NCBI GenBank assembly: GCA_030526155.1
Contig: JAUNDI010000013.1
Coordinates: forward strand, 1-52,225
Origin: Bacteroidia bacterium
GTDB lineage: Bacteria; Bacteroidota; Bacteroidia; Bacteroidales; Marinilabiliaceae
Length of the DNA: 52,225 nucleotides
Reading direction: 5' to 3'
In this document: positions 41,405-49,898 of the stretch, one piece after another
Numbering within the stretch: the first letter of the stretch is position 1
Layout of the letters: the number at the start of each line of letters is the position of its first letter
Program-made: the position numbers and the translations under genes
Notes under the pieces: generated by a model
The model's database searches: none
Told to the model about the DNA's origin: nothing
What the model saw: only the letters and a program-made list of their open reading frames with translations

Positions 41405-42517
41405 TTACATGTCCGACTCTTTGAGTCTCTCCGCATTCTCGGCTACTATCAAGTGGTCTATGCAATCTTGTATGTCGCCGTCCATAAATGCCCCAAGGTT
41501 GTATATCGTATAGTTAATACGATGGTCTGTAATACGTCCTTGTGGGTAGTTATAGGTTCTAATCTTGGCCGAACGGTCACCTGTAGATACCATAGTCTTA
41601 CGCTTCGAGGCGATATCGTCTATGTACTTCTGGTGCTCTTTGTCGTAGATGAAGGTTCTAAGACGACTCAACGCTCTCTCTTTGTTCTTTGGCTGGTCTC
41701 GTGTCTCAGTACACTCAATCAAAATCTCTTCTACTACTCCTGTATTTGGGTTCTTCCAATTATAACGGAGTCGTACACCCGATTCTACCTTGTTTACGTT
41801 CTGTCCACCTGCTCCAGATGAACGGAAGGTATCCCACTTTATCTCGCCTTCGTTAATCTCTACATCAAATTGCTCTGCCTCAGGCAATACAGCTACTGAT
41901 GCCGCCGAGGTGTGTACTCGTCCCTGTGTCTCTGTGGCTGGTACGCGCTGTACACGGTGTACGCCCGACTCATACTTAAGCGTACCATATACCTTCTCAC
42001 CTGTTACACTGCAGATTATCTCCTTGTAACCTCCTGCTGCGCCTTCAGATGCACTTGATACCGTCAAATGCCAACCTTTGGTCTCGCAGTACTTGGTATA
42101 CATTCTGAATAGGTCACCAGCAAAGAGAGCTGCCTCATCACCACCTGTACCACCTCTAATCTCCAATATGGCATTTCTGTCATCTTGTGGATCTGCTGGC
42201 ACAAGGAGCAACTTTATCTCTTCCTCCAACTCTGGTATGCGCTTCTCGCACTGTGAGGCCTCCTCACGTGCCATCTCTTTCATATCAGGGTCCGACTCGT
42301 TGGCTAATATATCTTTCGCCTCCTCTAGTCCGTTAAGAGCGTCTACATACTCTTGTCTGACTTTTAGAATGGAATCTAAATCCTTATACTCTTTGGTAAG
42401 CTTACGGAAACGCGCTTGGTCTGCTATCACGCCTGGGTCGGTAATCAATGTCGATACCTCCTCAAAACGCGACATCAAGCCGTCAAGGCGCTCCAGTATT
42501 GTGGTATTACTTGCCAT
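41405..42517 (-). CDS. prfA: Peptide chain release factor 1
   Basis: Encodes 370 residues. The stop-codon recognition motif PAT at 193-195 (RVPATETQGRVHTSA) is the RF1 type, reading UAA and UAG. GGQ at 237-239 (SSGAGGQNVNK) is the peptidyl-tRNA hydrolysis motif. GTGGDEAALFAGDLFRMY in domain 1 is also conserved. It begins 18 bp after purM in the plsC-prfC-purM-prfA run. The presence of prfC (RF3) two genes upstream places two termination factors in one transcription unit. Confidence 0.96.
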   Translation of the reverse strand: MASNTTILERLDGLMSRFEEVSTLITDPGVIADQARFRKLTKEYKDLDSILKVRQEYVDALNGLEEAKDILANESDPDMKEMAREEASQCEKRIPELEEEIKLLLVPADPQDDRNAILEIRGGTGGDEAALFAGDLFRMYTKYCETKGWHLTVSSASEGAAGGYKEIICSVTGEKVYGTLKYESGVHRVQRVPATETQGRVHTSAASVAVLPEAEQFDVEINEGEIKWDTFRSSGAGGQNVNKVESGVRLRYNWKNPNTGVVEEILIECTETRDQPKNKERALSRLRTFIYDKEHQKYIDDIASKRKTMVSTGDRSAKIRTYNYPQGRITDHRINYTIYNLGAFMDGDIQDCIDHLIVAENAERLKESDM

Positions 42518-42535
42518 CTATATCGCTGTATAATA

Positions 42536-43711
42536 TTAATTGTATTGATACTCGCCGTTCTCAGTCTTCAATATTACCTCTTTGCCTCCCTCTTTGGCCT
42601 CTACACGTCCTACTATCTGAGCGTCAATGCCAAACGACTTAGAGATTGCTATTACCTCCTCAGCATGCTCAGGGGCAATGTATACCTCCATACGATGTCC
42701 CATATTGAATACTTTATACATCTCTTTCCAGTCTGTACCCGACTGCTCGTGTATTGTCTTAAATAGTGGAGGAATAGGGAATAGGTTATCTTTTACTATT
42801 CTTATGCCATCTCCTATAAAGTGCAATATCTTTGTCTGTGCACCGCCAGAGCAGTGTACCATACCGTGTATCTGTGGTCTCAATGCATCAAGGAGCTTCT
42901 TGATTACTGGGGCGTATGTACGTGTTGGGGATAGTACTAGCTTTCCAGCATTCAATGGAGAACCCTCTACCTCATCTGTGAGGCGCAATGCTCCACTATA
43001 TACTAGGTCGTATGGCACTCCATGGTCAAACGACTCTGGATACTTCTCAGCTAAGTACTTCGCAAAGACATCATGTCTAGCCGAGGTAAGACCGTTAGAA
43101 CCCATACCGCCGTTGTACTCTTTCTCATATGTGGCTTTGCCTGATGACGACATACCTACTATAACATCACCAGGTCTGATATTGCCATTATCTATAACAT
43201 CAGAGCGCTTCATACGGCATGTTACTGTAGAGTCTACTATAATAGTGCGTACCAAGTCTCCTACATCAGCTGTCTCGCCACCTGTAGCATATACGCCTAC
43301 ACCCATCTCTCGCAACTCTGCCAAGAGCTCGTCTGTACCATTGATAATTGCCGAGATGACCTCACCAGGTATCAATAGCTTATTACGACCAATTGTCGAA
43401 GATACAAGAATATTATCTACCGCACCTACACAAAGAAGGTCATCAATATTCATAATGAGCGCATCTTGTGCTATGCCTTTCCATACACTGAGGTCGCCTG
43501 TCTCTTTCCAATAGAGGTATGCTAAGCTCGACTTAGTGCCTGCTCCATCGGCGTGCATGATGTTGCAATACTGCTCATCACCTCCCAAAATATCAGGGAT
43601 AATTTTGCAGAATGCCTTAGGGAATATACCCTTATCGATGTTCTTGATAGCATTATGAACATCCTCCTTTGAAGCGCTAACGCCTCTTGCTATATATCTT
43701 TCGTCTTGCAT
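42536..43711 (-). CDS. purM: Phosphoribosylformylglycinamidine cyclo-ligase (AIR synthase)
   Basis: Encodes 391 residues, longer than the roughly 345 of E. coli PurM but in line with the Bacteroidetes form. The PurM fold shows MHADGAGTKSSLAY, IAQDALIMNIDDLLCVGAVD, GVYATGGETADVGDLV and VIVGMSSSGKATYE. HCSGGAQTKILHF and VFNMGHRMEVYI mark the C-terminal half. It would convert FGAM to AIR with ATP in purine synthesis. The assignment to PurM rather than another AIR-synthase-fold protein rests on these motifs and is strong but not absolute. Confidence 0.88.
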   Translation of the reverse strand: MQDERYIARGVSASKEDVHNAIKNIDKGIFPKAFCKIIPDILGGDEQYCNIMHADGAGTKSSLAYLYWKETGDLSVWKGIAQDALIMNIDDLLCVGAVDNILVSSTIGRNKLLIPGEVISAIINGTDELLAELREMGVGVYATGGETADVGDLVRTIIVDSTVTCRMKRSDVIDNGNIRPGDVIVGMSSSGKATYEKEYNGGMGSNGLTSARHDVFAKYLAEKYPESFDHGVPYDLVYSGALRLTDEVEGSPLNAGKLVLSPTRTYAPVIKKLLDALRPQIHGMVHCSGGAQTKILHFIGDGIRIVKDNLFPIPPLFKTIHEQSGTDWKEMYKVFNMGHRMEVYIAPEHAEEVIAISKSFGIDAQIVGRVEAKEGGKEVILKTENGEYQYN

Positions 43712-43740
43712 ATATATAGGTGTATGTCGATTGTTTTTCT

Positions 43741-45315
43741 TTAGAATTCACTAGTAAAATGGAATCTTACATCCTTGAAGCCCTCTTGTGCCATCTGTAG
43801 CATATAGTTCGACTCGGCAAGGAATACATCTCTTCCCCACTTGTCTTTTGCCATATACTGCACCTTTCTCTTCTTGAACTCGCTAAGCTGCTCCTCATTG
43901 TCACTCTCTATCCAGCAAGCTTTGTAGAGGCTGATGCCTTCATATCTACATGCCGCCTGATACTCGTGCAATAGACGGTATTGTATTACCTCAAACTGTA
44001 GCGCTCCCACAGTACCAATAATCTTTCGGCCGTTGAACTGGTGCACAAATAGCTGTGCTACGCCTTCGTCCATCAACTGGTCAATGCCCTTTGCTAGCTG
44101 CTTAGCTTTCATAGGGTCATCATTCTCTATATATCTAAATAGCTCTGGAGAGAAACTTGGAATACCTTTGAATACCAACTTCTCGCCCTCTGATAGAGAA
44201 TCGCCTATCTTAAAGTTGCCCGAGTCTGGTATACCTACTATATCACCTGGATAAGCCTCGTCAATGATGCTCTTTTTGTCGGCCATAAAGGCTGTCGGAC
44301 TAGAGAATTTCAAATCCTTCCCTAGCTGTACATGTCTATATGCCTTATTTCTCTCAAATTTACCACTACAAACCTTTACAAACGCAATTCGGTTACGGTG
44401 GTTAGGGTCCATATTAGCATGTATCTTAAATACAAAGCCAGAGAACTTCTCCTCCTCAGGGCGTACTATACGAGCCTCTGTTTGTGATGTACCAGGTTGT
44501 GGTGCTATCTTCAAGAAGCAGTGGAGCAACTCTCTTACACCAAAGTTATTCAAGGCTGAGCCAAAGAATACTGGAGCAACCTCTCCTCGCAAATAAGCCT
44601 CCTTGTCGAAGTCCTCATATACGCCTGATACAAGGTCTAGCTCCTCTCTAAGCTGACCAGCTGCTCTCTCGCCTATTATCGAATCTAATTGTGGGTCTGC
44701 AACATCAGCAATCGCTATACCTTCTTGTACAGTCTGCTTAGATGCCTCGTATAGGTACAAGCTATTCTCAAAAAGGTTATATACGCCCTTGAATGTCTCT
44801 CCATTACCAATAGGCCAACTTAATGGACGTACACCTATATGTAGCTCTTTCTCTAATTCGTCAAGTAGGTCAAATGGGTCACCACAAGGGCGGTCCATCT
44901 TATTCACAAATACCATTACAGGAGTATTGCGCATACGGCACACCTCCATAAGTTTTCTGGTCTGTGTCTCTACGCCTTTTGCTGCATCTACTACAATGAT
45001 TACGCTATCTACCGCAGTCAGAGTACGGAATGTGTCTTCAGCAAAGTCTTGGTGACCTGGGGTATCAAGAATGTTAACTTTATAGCCATCATACTCAAAA
45101 CCCATCACAGATGTCGCTACAGAGATACCTCTCTGCTTCTCTATCTCCATGAAGTCAGACGTAGCTGTCTTCTTTATCTTGTTACTCTTTACGGCACCTG
45201 CTACGTGGATAGCTCCACCGAAGAGAAGAAGTTTCTCTGTCAATGTTGTCTTACCCGCATCAGGGTGACTGATGATGGCGAATGTACGCCTACGTTGAAT
45301 TTCGTCTATTAGCAT
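43741..45315 (-). CDS. prfC: Peptide chain release factor 3
   Basis: Encodes 524 residues from the ATG at 45315, matching the family start ([19 protein letters not shown]). An upstream in-frame ATG at 45336 would overlap the plsC stop and is less likely. GTPase motifs: SHPDAGKTT (P-loop), DTPGHQDF and NKMDRP. The C-terminal domains II and III follow ([15 protein letters not shown]). RF3 is the GTPase that recycles RF1 and RF2 from the ribosome after termination. It lies 10 bp downstream of plsC. Confidence 0.96.
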   Translation of the reverse strand: MLIDEIQRRRTFAIISHPDAGKTTLTEKLLLFGGAIHVAGAVKSNKIKKTATSDFMEIEKQRGISVATSVMGFEYDGYKVNILDTPGHQDFAEDTFRTLTAVDSVIIVVDAAKGVETQTRKLMEVCRMRNTPVMVFVNKMDRPCGDPFDLLDELEKELHIGVRPLSWPIGNGETFKGVYNLFENSLYLYEASKQTVQEGIAIADVADPQLDSIIGERAAGQLREELDLVSGVYEDFDKEAYLRGEVAPVFFGSALNNFGVRELLHCFLKIAPQPGTSQTEARIVRPEEEKFSGFVFKIHANMDPNHRNRIAFVKVCSGKFERNKAYRHVQLGKDLKFSSPTAFMADKKSIIDEAYPGDIVGIPDSGNFKIGDSLSEGEKLVFKGIPSFSPELFRYIENDDPMKAKQLAKGIDQLMDEGVAQLFVHQFNGRKIIGTVGALQFEVIQYRLLHEYQAACRYEGISLYKACWIESDNEEQLSEFKKRKVQYMAKDKWGRDVFLAESNYMLQMAQEGFKDVRFHFTSEF

Positions 45316-45325
45316 AAATCTTTCG

Positions 45326-46030
45326 TTATACTGCACTTGCTATCGAACTACGTACTGCCTCTATCAGGTCATCACGTCGCTCTTCGTACTCTGTTATATC
45401 TATTGGTTTATGTATCGTCATTGTAACTCTGCCGGGTTTTAACGTAGCTAGAGATTTACCCATTACTTTATAGGTATCCTTTATAGAGACTGGCAATATA
45501 GGCAGCTGCAAGTCCATGGCCATCTTAAAGGCGCCATGCTTAAATACTCCCATCTCTCTCTTACCGCTTCTAGTACCCTCAGGGAATATTACTACTGATG
45601 TACCTCCTACCAAGAGTTTCTTGGCTCTCTGTATACTATTATAGGCTGCTCTTCTAGATGTTCTCTCAATAAAAATATGACCCATCTTCTCACAGGCGAA
45701 ACCCAGCACTGGCACCTTTCTCAACTCTTGCTTCAATATCCACCTAAAGTCTATACATGCGCCCAATGTGCCATATACCACAAAGATATCATACGCACCT
45801 TGATGGTTACAAGCCACCACGTATGATTGTCCCTCCTCTATATTCTCTTTACCTACCACCTCAACAGGCATAGGCGTAAGCCACTGCATTACCTTAGCCC
45901 AAATTACACCGCAATAGCGTGTCAACTTCGGACTAATCAAACCAAGCAATACTATCAACACTGTACATACTATCGTAAGAATAGCAAATACAGGCACTAC
46001 GAAGAGATATTTATATATCGCGTACATCAA
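45326..46030 (-). CDS. plsC: 1-acyl-sn-glycerol-3-phosphate acyltransferase
   Basis: Encodes 234 residues. A membrane helix at about 9-32 precedes the acyltransferase motifs NHQGAYD (His76 and Asp81 of HX4D) and [10 protein letters not shown] at 149-158. It would acylate lysophosphatidic acid to phosphatidic acid in the inner membrane. A second Met at residue 2 makes the start uncertain by one codon. It is the first gene in the run plsC-prfC-purM-prfA-FKBP-FKBP-glyA and has a -7 element about 40 bp upstream. Confidence 0.93.
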   Translation of the reverse strand: MMYAIYKYLFVVPVFAILTIVCTVLIVLLGLISPKLTRYCGVIWAKVMQWLTPMPVEVVGKENIEEGQSYVVACNHQGAYDIFVVYGTLGACIDFRWILKQELRKVPVLGFACEKMGHIFIERTSRRAAYNSIQRAKKLLVGGTSVVIFPEGTRSGKREMGVFKHGAFKMAMDLQLPILPVSIKDTYKVMGKSLATLKPGRVTMTIHKPIDITEYEERRDDLIEAVRSSIASAV

Positions 46031-46069
46031 AAACTACAACTAATGTATAATGCATTATTATTCAAATTG

Positions 46070-46077
46070 CAAAAGTA
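46070..46077 (-). promoter_or_regulatory. -7 element upstream of plsC
   Basis: TACTTTTG on the minus strand, 39 bp upstream of the ATG at 46030, matches TAnnTTTG. It could drive the whole plsC to glyA run. Confidence 0.45.
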
Positions 46078-46216
46078 GTCAGAAAATAACTACAAAGCAA
46101 ACCACAACAGCCGCATTTAACAAATAACAAACTACTATTACAAAATATCAATCATAAACAGACAATACACACATAACTAAAATAAAGAGTTGGTAGTCTT
46201 AACAAGCCAAGCGAAT

Positions 46217-46249
46217 AAAAAAAAAGCCTTGTGGTAGAACCACAAGGCT
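46217..46249 (-). terminator. Terminator after rplY
   Basis: AGCCTTGTGGT and ACCACAAGGCT form a perfect 11-bp stem with a 3-nt loop, followed on the minus strand by nine T residues. Confidence 0.92.
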
Positions 46250-46276
46250 GTGTATTGTTTTGCTACTGGGGCTTGA

Positions 46277-46846
46277 TTATTTAGCCTCAGCTGCTGCACG
46301 TGCTGCACGAGTAAGCTTAACAGCTACTACAACTGCTGCCTTAGCATTCAATACCTCGAGACCCTCGTATTGGAGCTCACCAACCTTGATAACCTTACCG
46401 AGGCCGAGGTTAGTGATATCGATCTTGAGAGTATCTGGGAGGTCCTTAGCAAGACCACGTACGTTGAGCTTACGCATTTCGAGCTGAAGTTTACCACCAG
46501 CCTTAACGCCCTCTGAGTTACCCTCGAGAACAACTGGGATAGCGATAGTAACAGGCTTCTCTTGGAGCACCTCGAGGAAGTCGATGTGAAGGATCTTACC
46601 CGATACTGGGTGGAACTGGATATCCTTAAGGATAGCTTGACGTACCTCGCCATCGATAGAGAGGTTTACGATGTAGATGTTAGGAGTCCAGATAAGGTTC
46701 TTAACAGCTGCCTCAGAAACTGCAACTGCGATTTCCTCCTTACCACCGTAAACGATACATGGGATCATGTTCTGTGCACGAAGAGCCTTGATAGCCTTCT
46801 TGCCTGCAACTTCACGCTTTGATACGCTTAGATCAAAAGTCTGCAT
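46277..46846 (-). CDS. rplY: 50S ribosomal protein L25/Ctc
   Basis: Encodes 189 residues, the long CTC form with an L25 domain (about 1-92) and a TL5/CTC C-terminal domain (about 95-180). REVAGKKAIKALRAQNMIPC and ILHIDFLEVLQEKPVTIAIP are typical. It binds 5S rRNA in the large subunit. The tail is rich in Ala (LTRAARAAAEAK). It lies 108 bp downstream of the PRPP synthetase gene and has its own promoter-like element, with a strong terminator after it. Confidence 0.95.
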   Translation of the reverse strand: MQTFDLSVSKREVAGKKAIKALRAQNMIPCIVYGGKEEIAVAVSEAAVKNLIWTPNIYIVNLSIDGEVRQAILKDIQFHPVSGKILHIDFLEVLQEKPVTIAIPVVLEGNSEGVKAGGKLQLEMRKLNVRGLAKDLPDTLKIDITNLGLGKVIKVGELQYEGLEVLNAKAAVVVAVKLTRAARAAAEAK

Positions 46847-46941
46847 TTTAATGTTAGTTTTTAAAAATTGTGTTACTCAAAATTAAGTATTTATTGCACT
46901 TAATCTCCCATCACACTAATAACGGGCATTAATTGCGGGTA

Positions 46942-46949
46942 CAAAAGTA
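46942..46949 (-). promoter_or_regulatory. -7 element upstream of rplY
   Basis: TACTTTTG on the minus strand matches TAnnTTTG. It lies just after the prs stop codon and gives an untranslated leader of about 90 nt before the ATG at 46846. Confidence 0.45.
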
Positions 46950-46954
46950 CTTAT

Positions 46955-47899
46955 TTATTTTCTAAATACGAAATGTCTTGTGATTGTTTCGTTATTATAT
47001 ACGCAAGCGATAGTCTCTGCGAACATCTCTGCTACGCTAAGCACCTGTACTTTGCTACAAGGGCGCTTCATAGGGATTGAGTCTGTGATATATACGCCTG
47101 TGATATTAGACTTTTCGATATTATCGATAGCTGGGCCTGAGAGTACGCCGTGAGAAGCGAAAGCGCGAACGCTGAGTGCGCCCTCTTCTATCATCTTATC
47201 AGCAGCTGCTGTAAGAGTACCGGCAGTATCGATCATATCGTCGAGGAGGATAACATTCTTACCCTTAACATCACCGATTACACGCATTTCGCCTACTACG
47301 TTAGGGCGAGGACGGTGTTTATTACAGATAACGAGAGGGGTATCGAAGTGTTTAGAATAAGAGTGAGCACGCTTTGAGCCGCCTGCGTCAGGAGAAGCCA
47401 TTACCATATCAGTAAGTCCGAGTTTTTCGATATAAGGGACGAATACTGTTGATGAGTAGAGGTGATCTACAGGGATATTGAAGAAGCCCTGAATCTGGTC
47501 GGCATGGAGATCCATAGTAATGATACGATCTACACCTGCAGCTGTAAGGATATCAGCTACGAGTTTAGCTCCGATAGCCACGCGAGGTTGGTCCTTACGA
47601 TCCTGACGAGCGTAACCGAAATAAGGTATTACAGCCACGATGCTAGCTGCTGATGCACGCTTAGCTGCATCGATCATCATCAAAAGTTCGAAGAGATTAT
47701 CAGCTGGTGGGAAAGTACTTTGGATGAGGAACACGTGAGAACCGCGGATAGTTTCATCGAACTTAACGGTGTATTCGCCATCTGAGAAATCGATTTTATG
47801 GACTAAGCCCAATTCTTGTCCGAAAGCTGCTGCAATTTTCTCTGCGAGGTACATTGTGCTAGTACCTGAGAAGATTTTGACTGACGATTGAGGTTGCAT
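46955..47899 (-). CDS. prs: Ribose-phosphate pyrophosphokinase (PRPP synthetase)
   Basis: Encodes 314 residues. KIFSGTSTMYLAEKIAAAFG, the flexible-loop motif YARQDRKDQPR, the divalent-cation site DLHADQIQGFF and the PRPP-binding loop ILLDDMIDTAGTLT establish the family. It makes PRPP from ribose 5-phosphate and ATP for nucleotide, His and Trp synthesis. It has its own -7 element and precedes rplY on the same strand, an arrangement (prs-rplY) seen in many bacteria. Confidence 0.97.
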   Translation of the reverse strand: MQPQSSVKIFSGTSTMYLAEKIAAAFGQELGLVHKIDFSDGEYTVKFDETIRGSHVFLIQSTFPPADNLFELLMMIDAAKRASAASIVAVIPYFGYARQDRKDQPRVAIGAKLVADILTAAGVDRIITMDLHADQIQGFFNIPVDHLYSSTVFVPYIEKLGLTDMVMASPDAGGSKRAHSYSKHFDTPLVICNKHRPRPNVVGEMRVIGDVKGKNVILLDDMIDTAGTLTAAADKMIEEGALSVRAFASHGVLSGPAIDNIEKSNITGVYITDSIPMKRPCSKVQVLSVAEMFAETIACVYNNETITRHFVFRK

Positions 47900-47930
47900 T
47901 TGATATTTACGGTTGTTCTTGTTATGTGCA

Positions 47931-47938
47931 CAAAATTA
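47931..47938 (-). promoter_or_regulatory. -7 element of prs
   Basis: TAATTTTG on the minus strand matches TAnnTTTG and lies 31 bp upstream of the ATG at 47899. Confidence 0.5.
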
Positions 47939-48010
47939 GTCAATTCTTTTCATTGACCTAAAAAGCACTGATAATTTTATAATATTTTAATGTTAGGACC
48001 GAATAGATAC

Positions 48011-49021
48011 TTACTTAGGATTATAGGCTGCGCCCATTAGGATACGTTGAGCGTCCTTGTAAGTTAGCAATTCTTCGAGAGAAGTTTTAGGGAAACGCTC
48101 CATGAACGCCATAGCGATACGGAGGCCGCAATATAGAGGCGCTCTACCTGGAGAGTTCTGACCGAAATACGATATGAAAGGGGCATCATTAATTAGCTTA
48201 GCCTTATCCATAGGCTTAGTAGAGTATAGAAGATTATTTTCTGCCATATACCCCCACATTTTAGACTCATATGTTTCGCACCATGACATTTGGCGGTCAT
48301 TATACCCGAGGAGTTGTGCCATAGATAGGTGAGGCATGATACGCCATACGCAATATAAGATACGACCTTGATATACGATATCAGAGAGGATATCATCCTT
48401 CTCAGAGAGGTTAGGATAGAGACCATATAGCCATGCGCGGACGATGTCGGGAGTAACATAATCGGCATTTTTAGTAGAACGAGCATATATAGGGACATCT
48501 AGCCATTGATAGAAACGGCAGTCGGCACCAAGGTAATGCTCGATACTAAAAGATATATAAGTAGAATCCATGAACATCTTGCTATTGAAGCCGGATACAT
48601 GGGCATATACATTAGGCACAGGAGCATTAGGGATGAGCGCCTTCATGCATTGGAAAGCATCGGTAAGTTGGGCATTCCAAGAAGAGCTATGAGCATCCCA
48701 AGCAGAATCGCACGCAGCTATCAGTTCATTATTATCTGCGTAATGGATAAACTCATCGAACCTTTGGTTAAAGAGCATATCTGAAGGGGTACCCAATCTC
48801 AATTCGCGAGATACGTAGGTAGGGAATATCTCGTTATAAGACTCTGAAAGTTTAGTTACAAGTGTCGGGATATCCCCTTGTTCATCGTAAAAAACCGATT
48901 TATAGAAAGGGTCGACCACAATATTGATATCCTTATAAGCAGAGACATCCGGATGGTCGAATTGTTGAGAACAAGCAGTGAACGACAACGCTGCTACCAC
49001 TATATATAGATACTTTTTCAT
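48011..49021 (-). CDS. gldB: GldB-like lipoprotein
   Basis: Encodes 336 residues from the ATG at 49021, which gives a lipoprotein signal (LSFTAC, Cys17); an in-frame ATG at 49033 would add four residues. The pattern FPTYVSRELRLGTPSD, VYAHVSGFNSKMFMDSTYIS, SIEHYLGADCRFYQ and LGYNDRQMSWCETYESKMW matches GldB, a protein first linked to gliding in Flavobacterium but conserved in non-gliding Bacteroidales. It starts immediately after the DUF2461 gene. A 20-bp segment around 48876-48895 is identical to part of the interspersed repeat. Confidence 0.85.
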   Translation of the reverse strand: MKKYLYIVVAALSFTACSQQFDHPDVSAYKDINIVVDPFYKSVFYDEQGDIPTLVTKLSESYNEIFPTYVSRELRLGTPSDMLFNQRFDEFIHYADNNELIAACDSAWDAHSSSWNAQLTDAFQCMKALIPNAPVPNVYAHVSGFNSKMFMDSTYISFSIEHYLGADCRFYQWLDVPIYARSTKNADYVTPDIVRAWLYGLYPNLSEKDDILSDIVYQGRILYCVWRIMPHLSMAQLLGYNDRQMSWCETYESKMWGYMAENNLLYSTKPMDKAKLINDAPFISYFGQNSPGRAPLYCGLRIAMAFMERFPKTSLEELLTYKDAQRILMGAAYNPK

Positions 49022-49032
49022 TGTTAGGAACA

Positions 49033-49719
49033 TTAATCTTGGTTACCCTCCTTATGGTATTCTATTGCACGATTGATATAATCTAGGAAAGGCTTAGCCT
49101 TTTGGAACTCTGACGCTACATGAGAGACAAGATTTGGGCTAAGAATGTAGTCTGTGGAAGGTGTTTGGTATAAGCAGAAAGCCTTATACTTAATATAATC
49201 AGCATAAGGGCAACCCTCCTCGAACCCCTTTGGCATACGCTTTAGCTTTTGGTCGGAGTCTAGGCGATAGCCCTGAGCCTGGAGAATAGTCTGTTCGAAA
49301 TCGCCGCCACCACATTGAATATCCTCACGAAGGAGGGCGAGGATTTTAGGATCCATGCAATAGTCGCCCACAGCAATCATGTGAGCATGAGGATAGTTAT
49401 TTTCTTGACCAGTACTAATATGGAAATAGTATCCATTATAACCAGACTTTTTACCACCTCGAACGATATAGCAGCCGAAATGAGTTTTGTAAGGCGACTT
49501 ATCTGCTGAGAAACGGACATCGCGATAGATACGATATGTACAATCCTTAGCTTTGAGACCGCGTATGGTAGGGTCGAATTCGGAGACTGCGGCTATGAGC
49601 TCATCGGTGAACTGTTCGAACTTAGCCTTACACTCTTCGTACTCCTTTTTATTAGCTAGGAACCACTCGCGGTTATTATTCTGGGACAAAGCGTTGAGGA
49701 AAGATATGATTTGTTTCAT
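49033..49719 (-). CDS. DUF2461 family protein
   Basis: Encodes 228 residues from the ATG at 49719, the usual start (MKQIISFLNALSQNNNREWF); an ATG at 49743 lies inside the promoter element. Conserved features are NNREWFLANKKEYEECK, TYRIYRDVRFSADKSPYKTH, and GYYFHISTGQENNYPHAHMIA. DUF2461 proteins are cytosolic with no proven function. The gene lies 11 bp upstream of gldB, a pairing common in Bacteroidetes, so the two are one transcription unit. Confidence 0.92.
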   Translation of the reverse strand: MKQIISFLNALSQNNNREWFLANKKEYEECKAKFEQFTDELIAAVSEFDPTIRGLKAKDCTYRIYRDVRFSADKSPYKTHFGCYIVRGGKKSGYNGYYFHISTGQENNYPHAHMIAVGDYCMDPKILALLREDIQCGGGDFEQTILQAQGYRLDSDQKLKRMPKGFEEGCPYADYIKYKAFCLYQTPSTDYILSPNLVSHVASEFQKAKPFLDYINRAIEYHKEGNQD

Positions 49720-49740
49720 AGATATTTTATGTGAGTAGTG

Positions 49741-49748
49741 CAAAGGTA
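49741..49748 (-). promoter_or_regulatory. -7 element of the DUF2461-gldB unit
   Basis: TACCTTTG on the minus strand, 21 bp upstream of the ATG at 49719, matches TAnnTTTG. It supports the inner start codon. Confidence 0.5.
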
Positions 49749-49830
49749 CTAAAAATTAGAAAATACGGGAATGTGTACAATTATGTCCTTAAAAATGTAG
49801 GCTACAATAAAAGATGGGGGATATAAAAAA

Positions 49831-49853
49831 AGGGGCTAGAAAACTAGCCCCTT
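49831..49853 (-). terminator. Terminator of the GH3 gene
   Basis: AAGGGGCTAG-type arms (GGGGCTAG at 49832-49839 and CTAGCCCC at 49844-49851) enclose an AAAA loop and are followed on the minus strand by a run of seven T residues. Confidence 0.88.
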
Positions 49854-49898
49854 GGAAATAAACAAAGTAAAGTATCTATTTATTGGTCGAAAAGTTCA

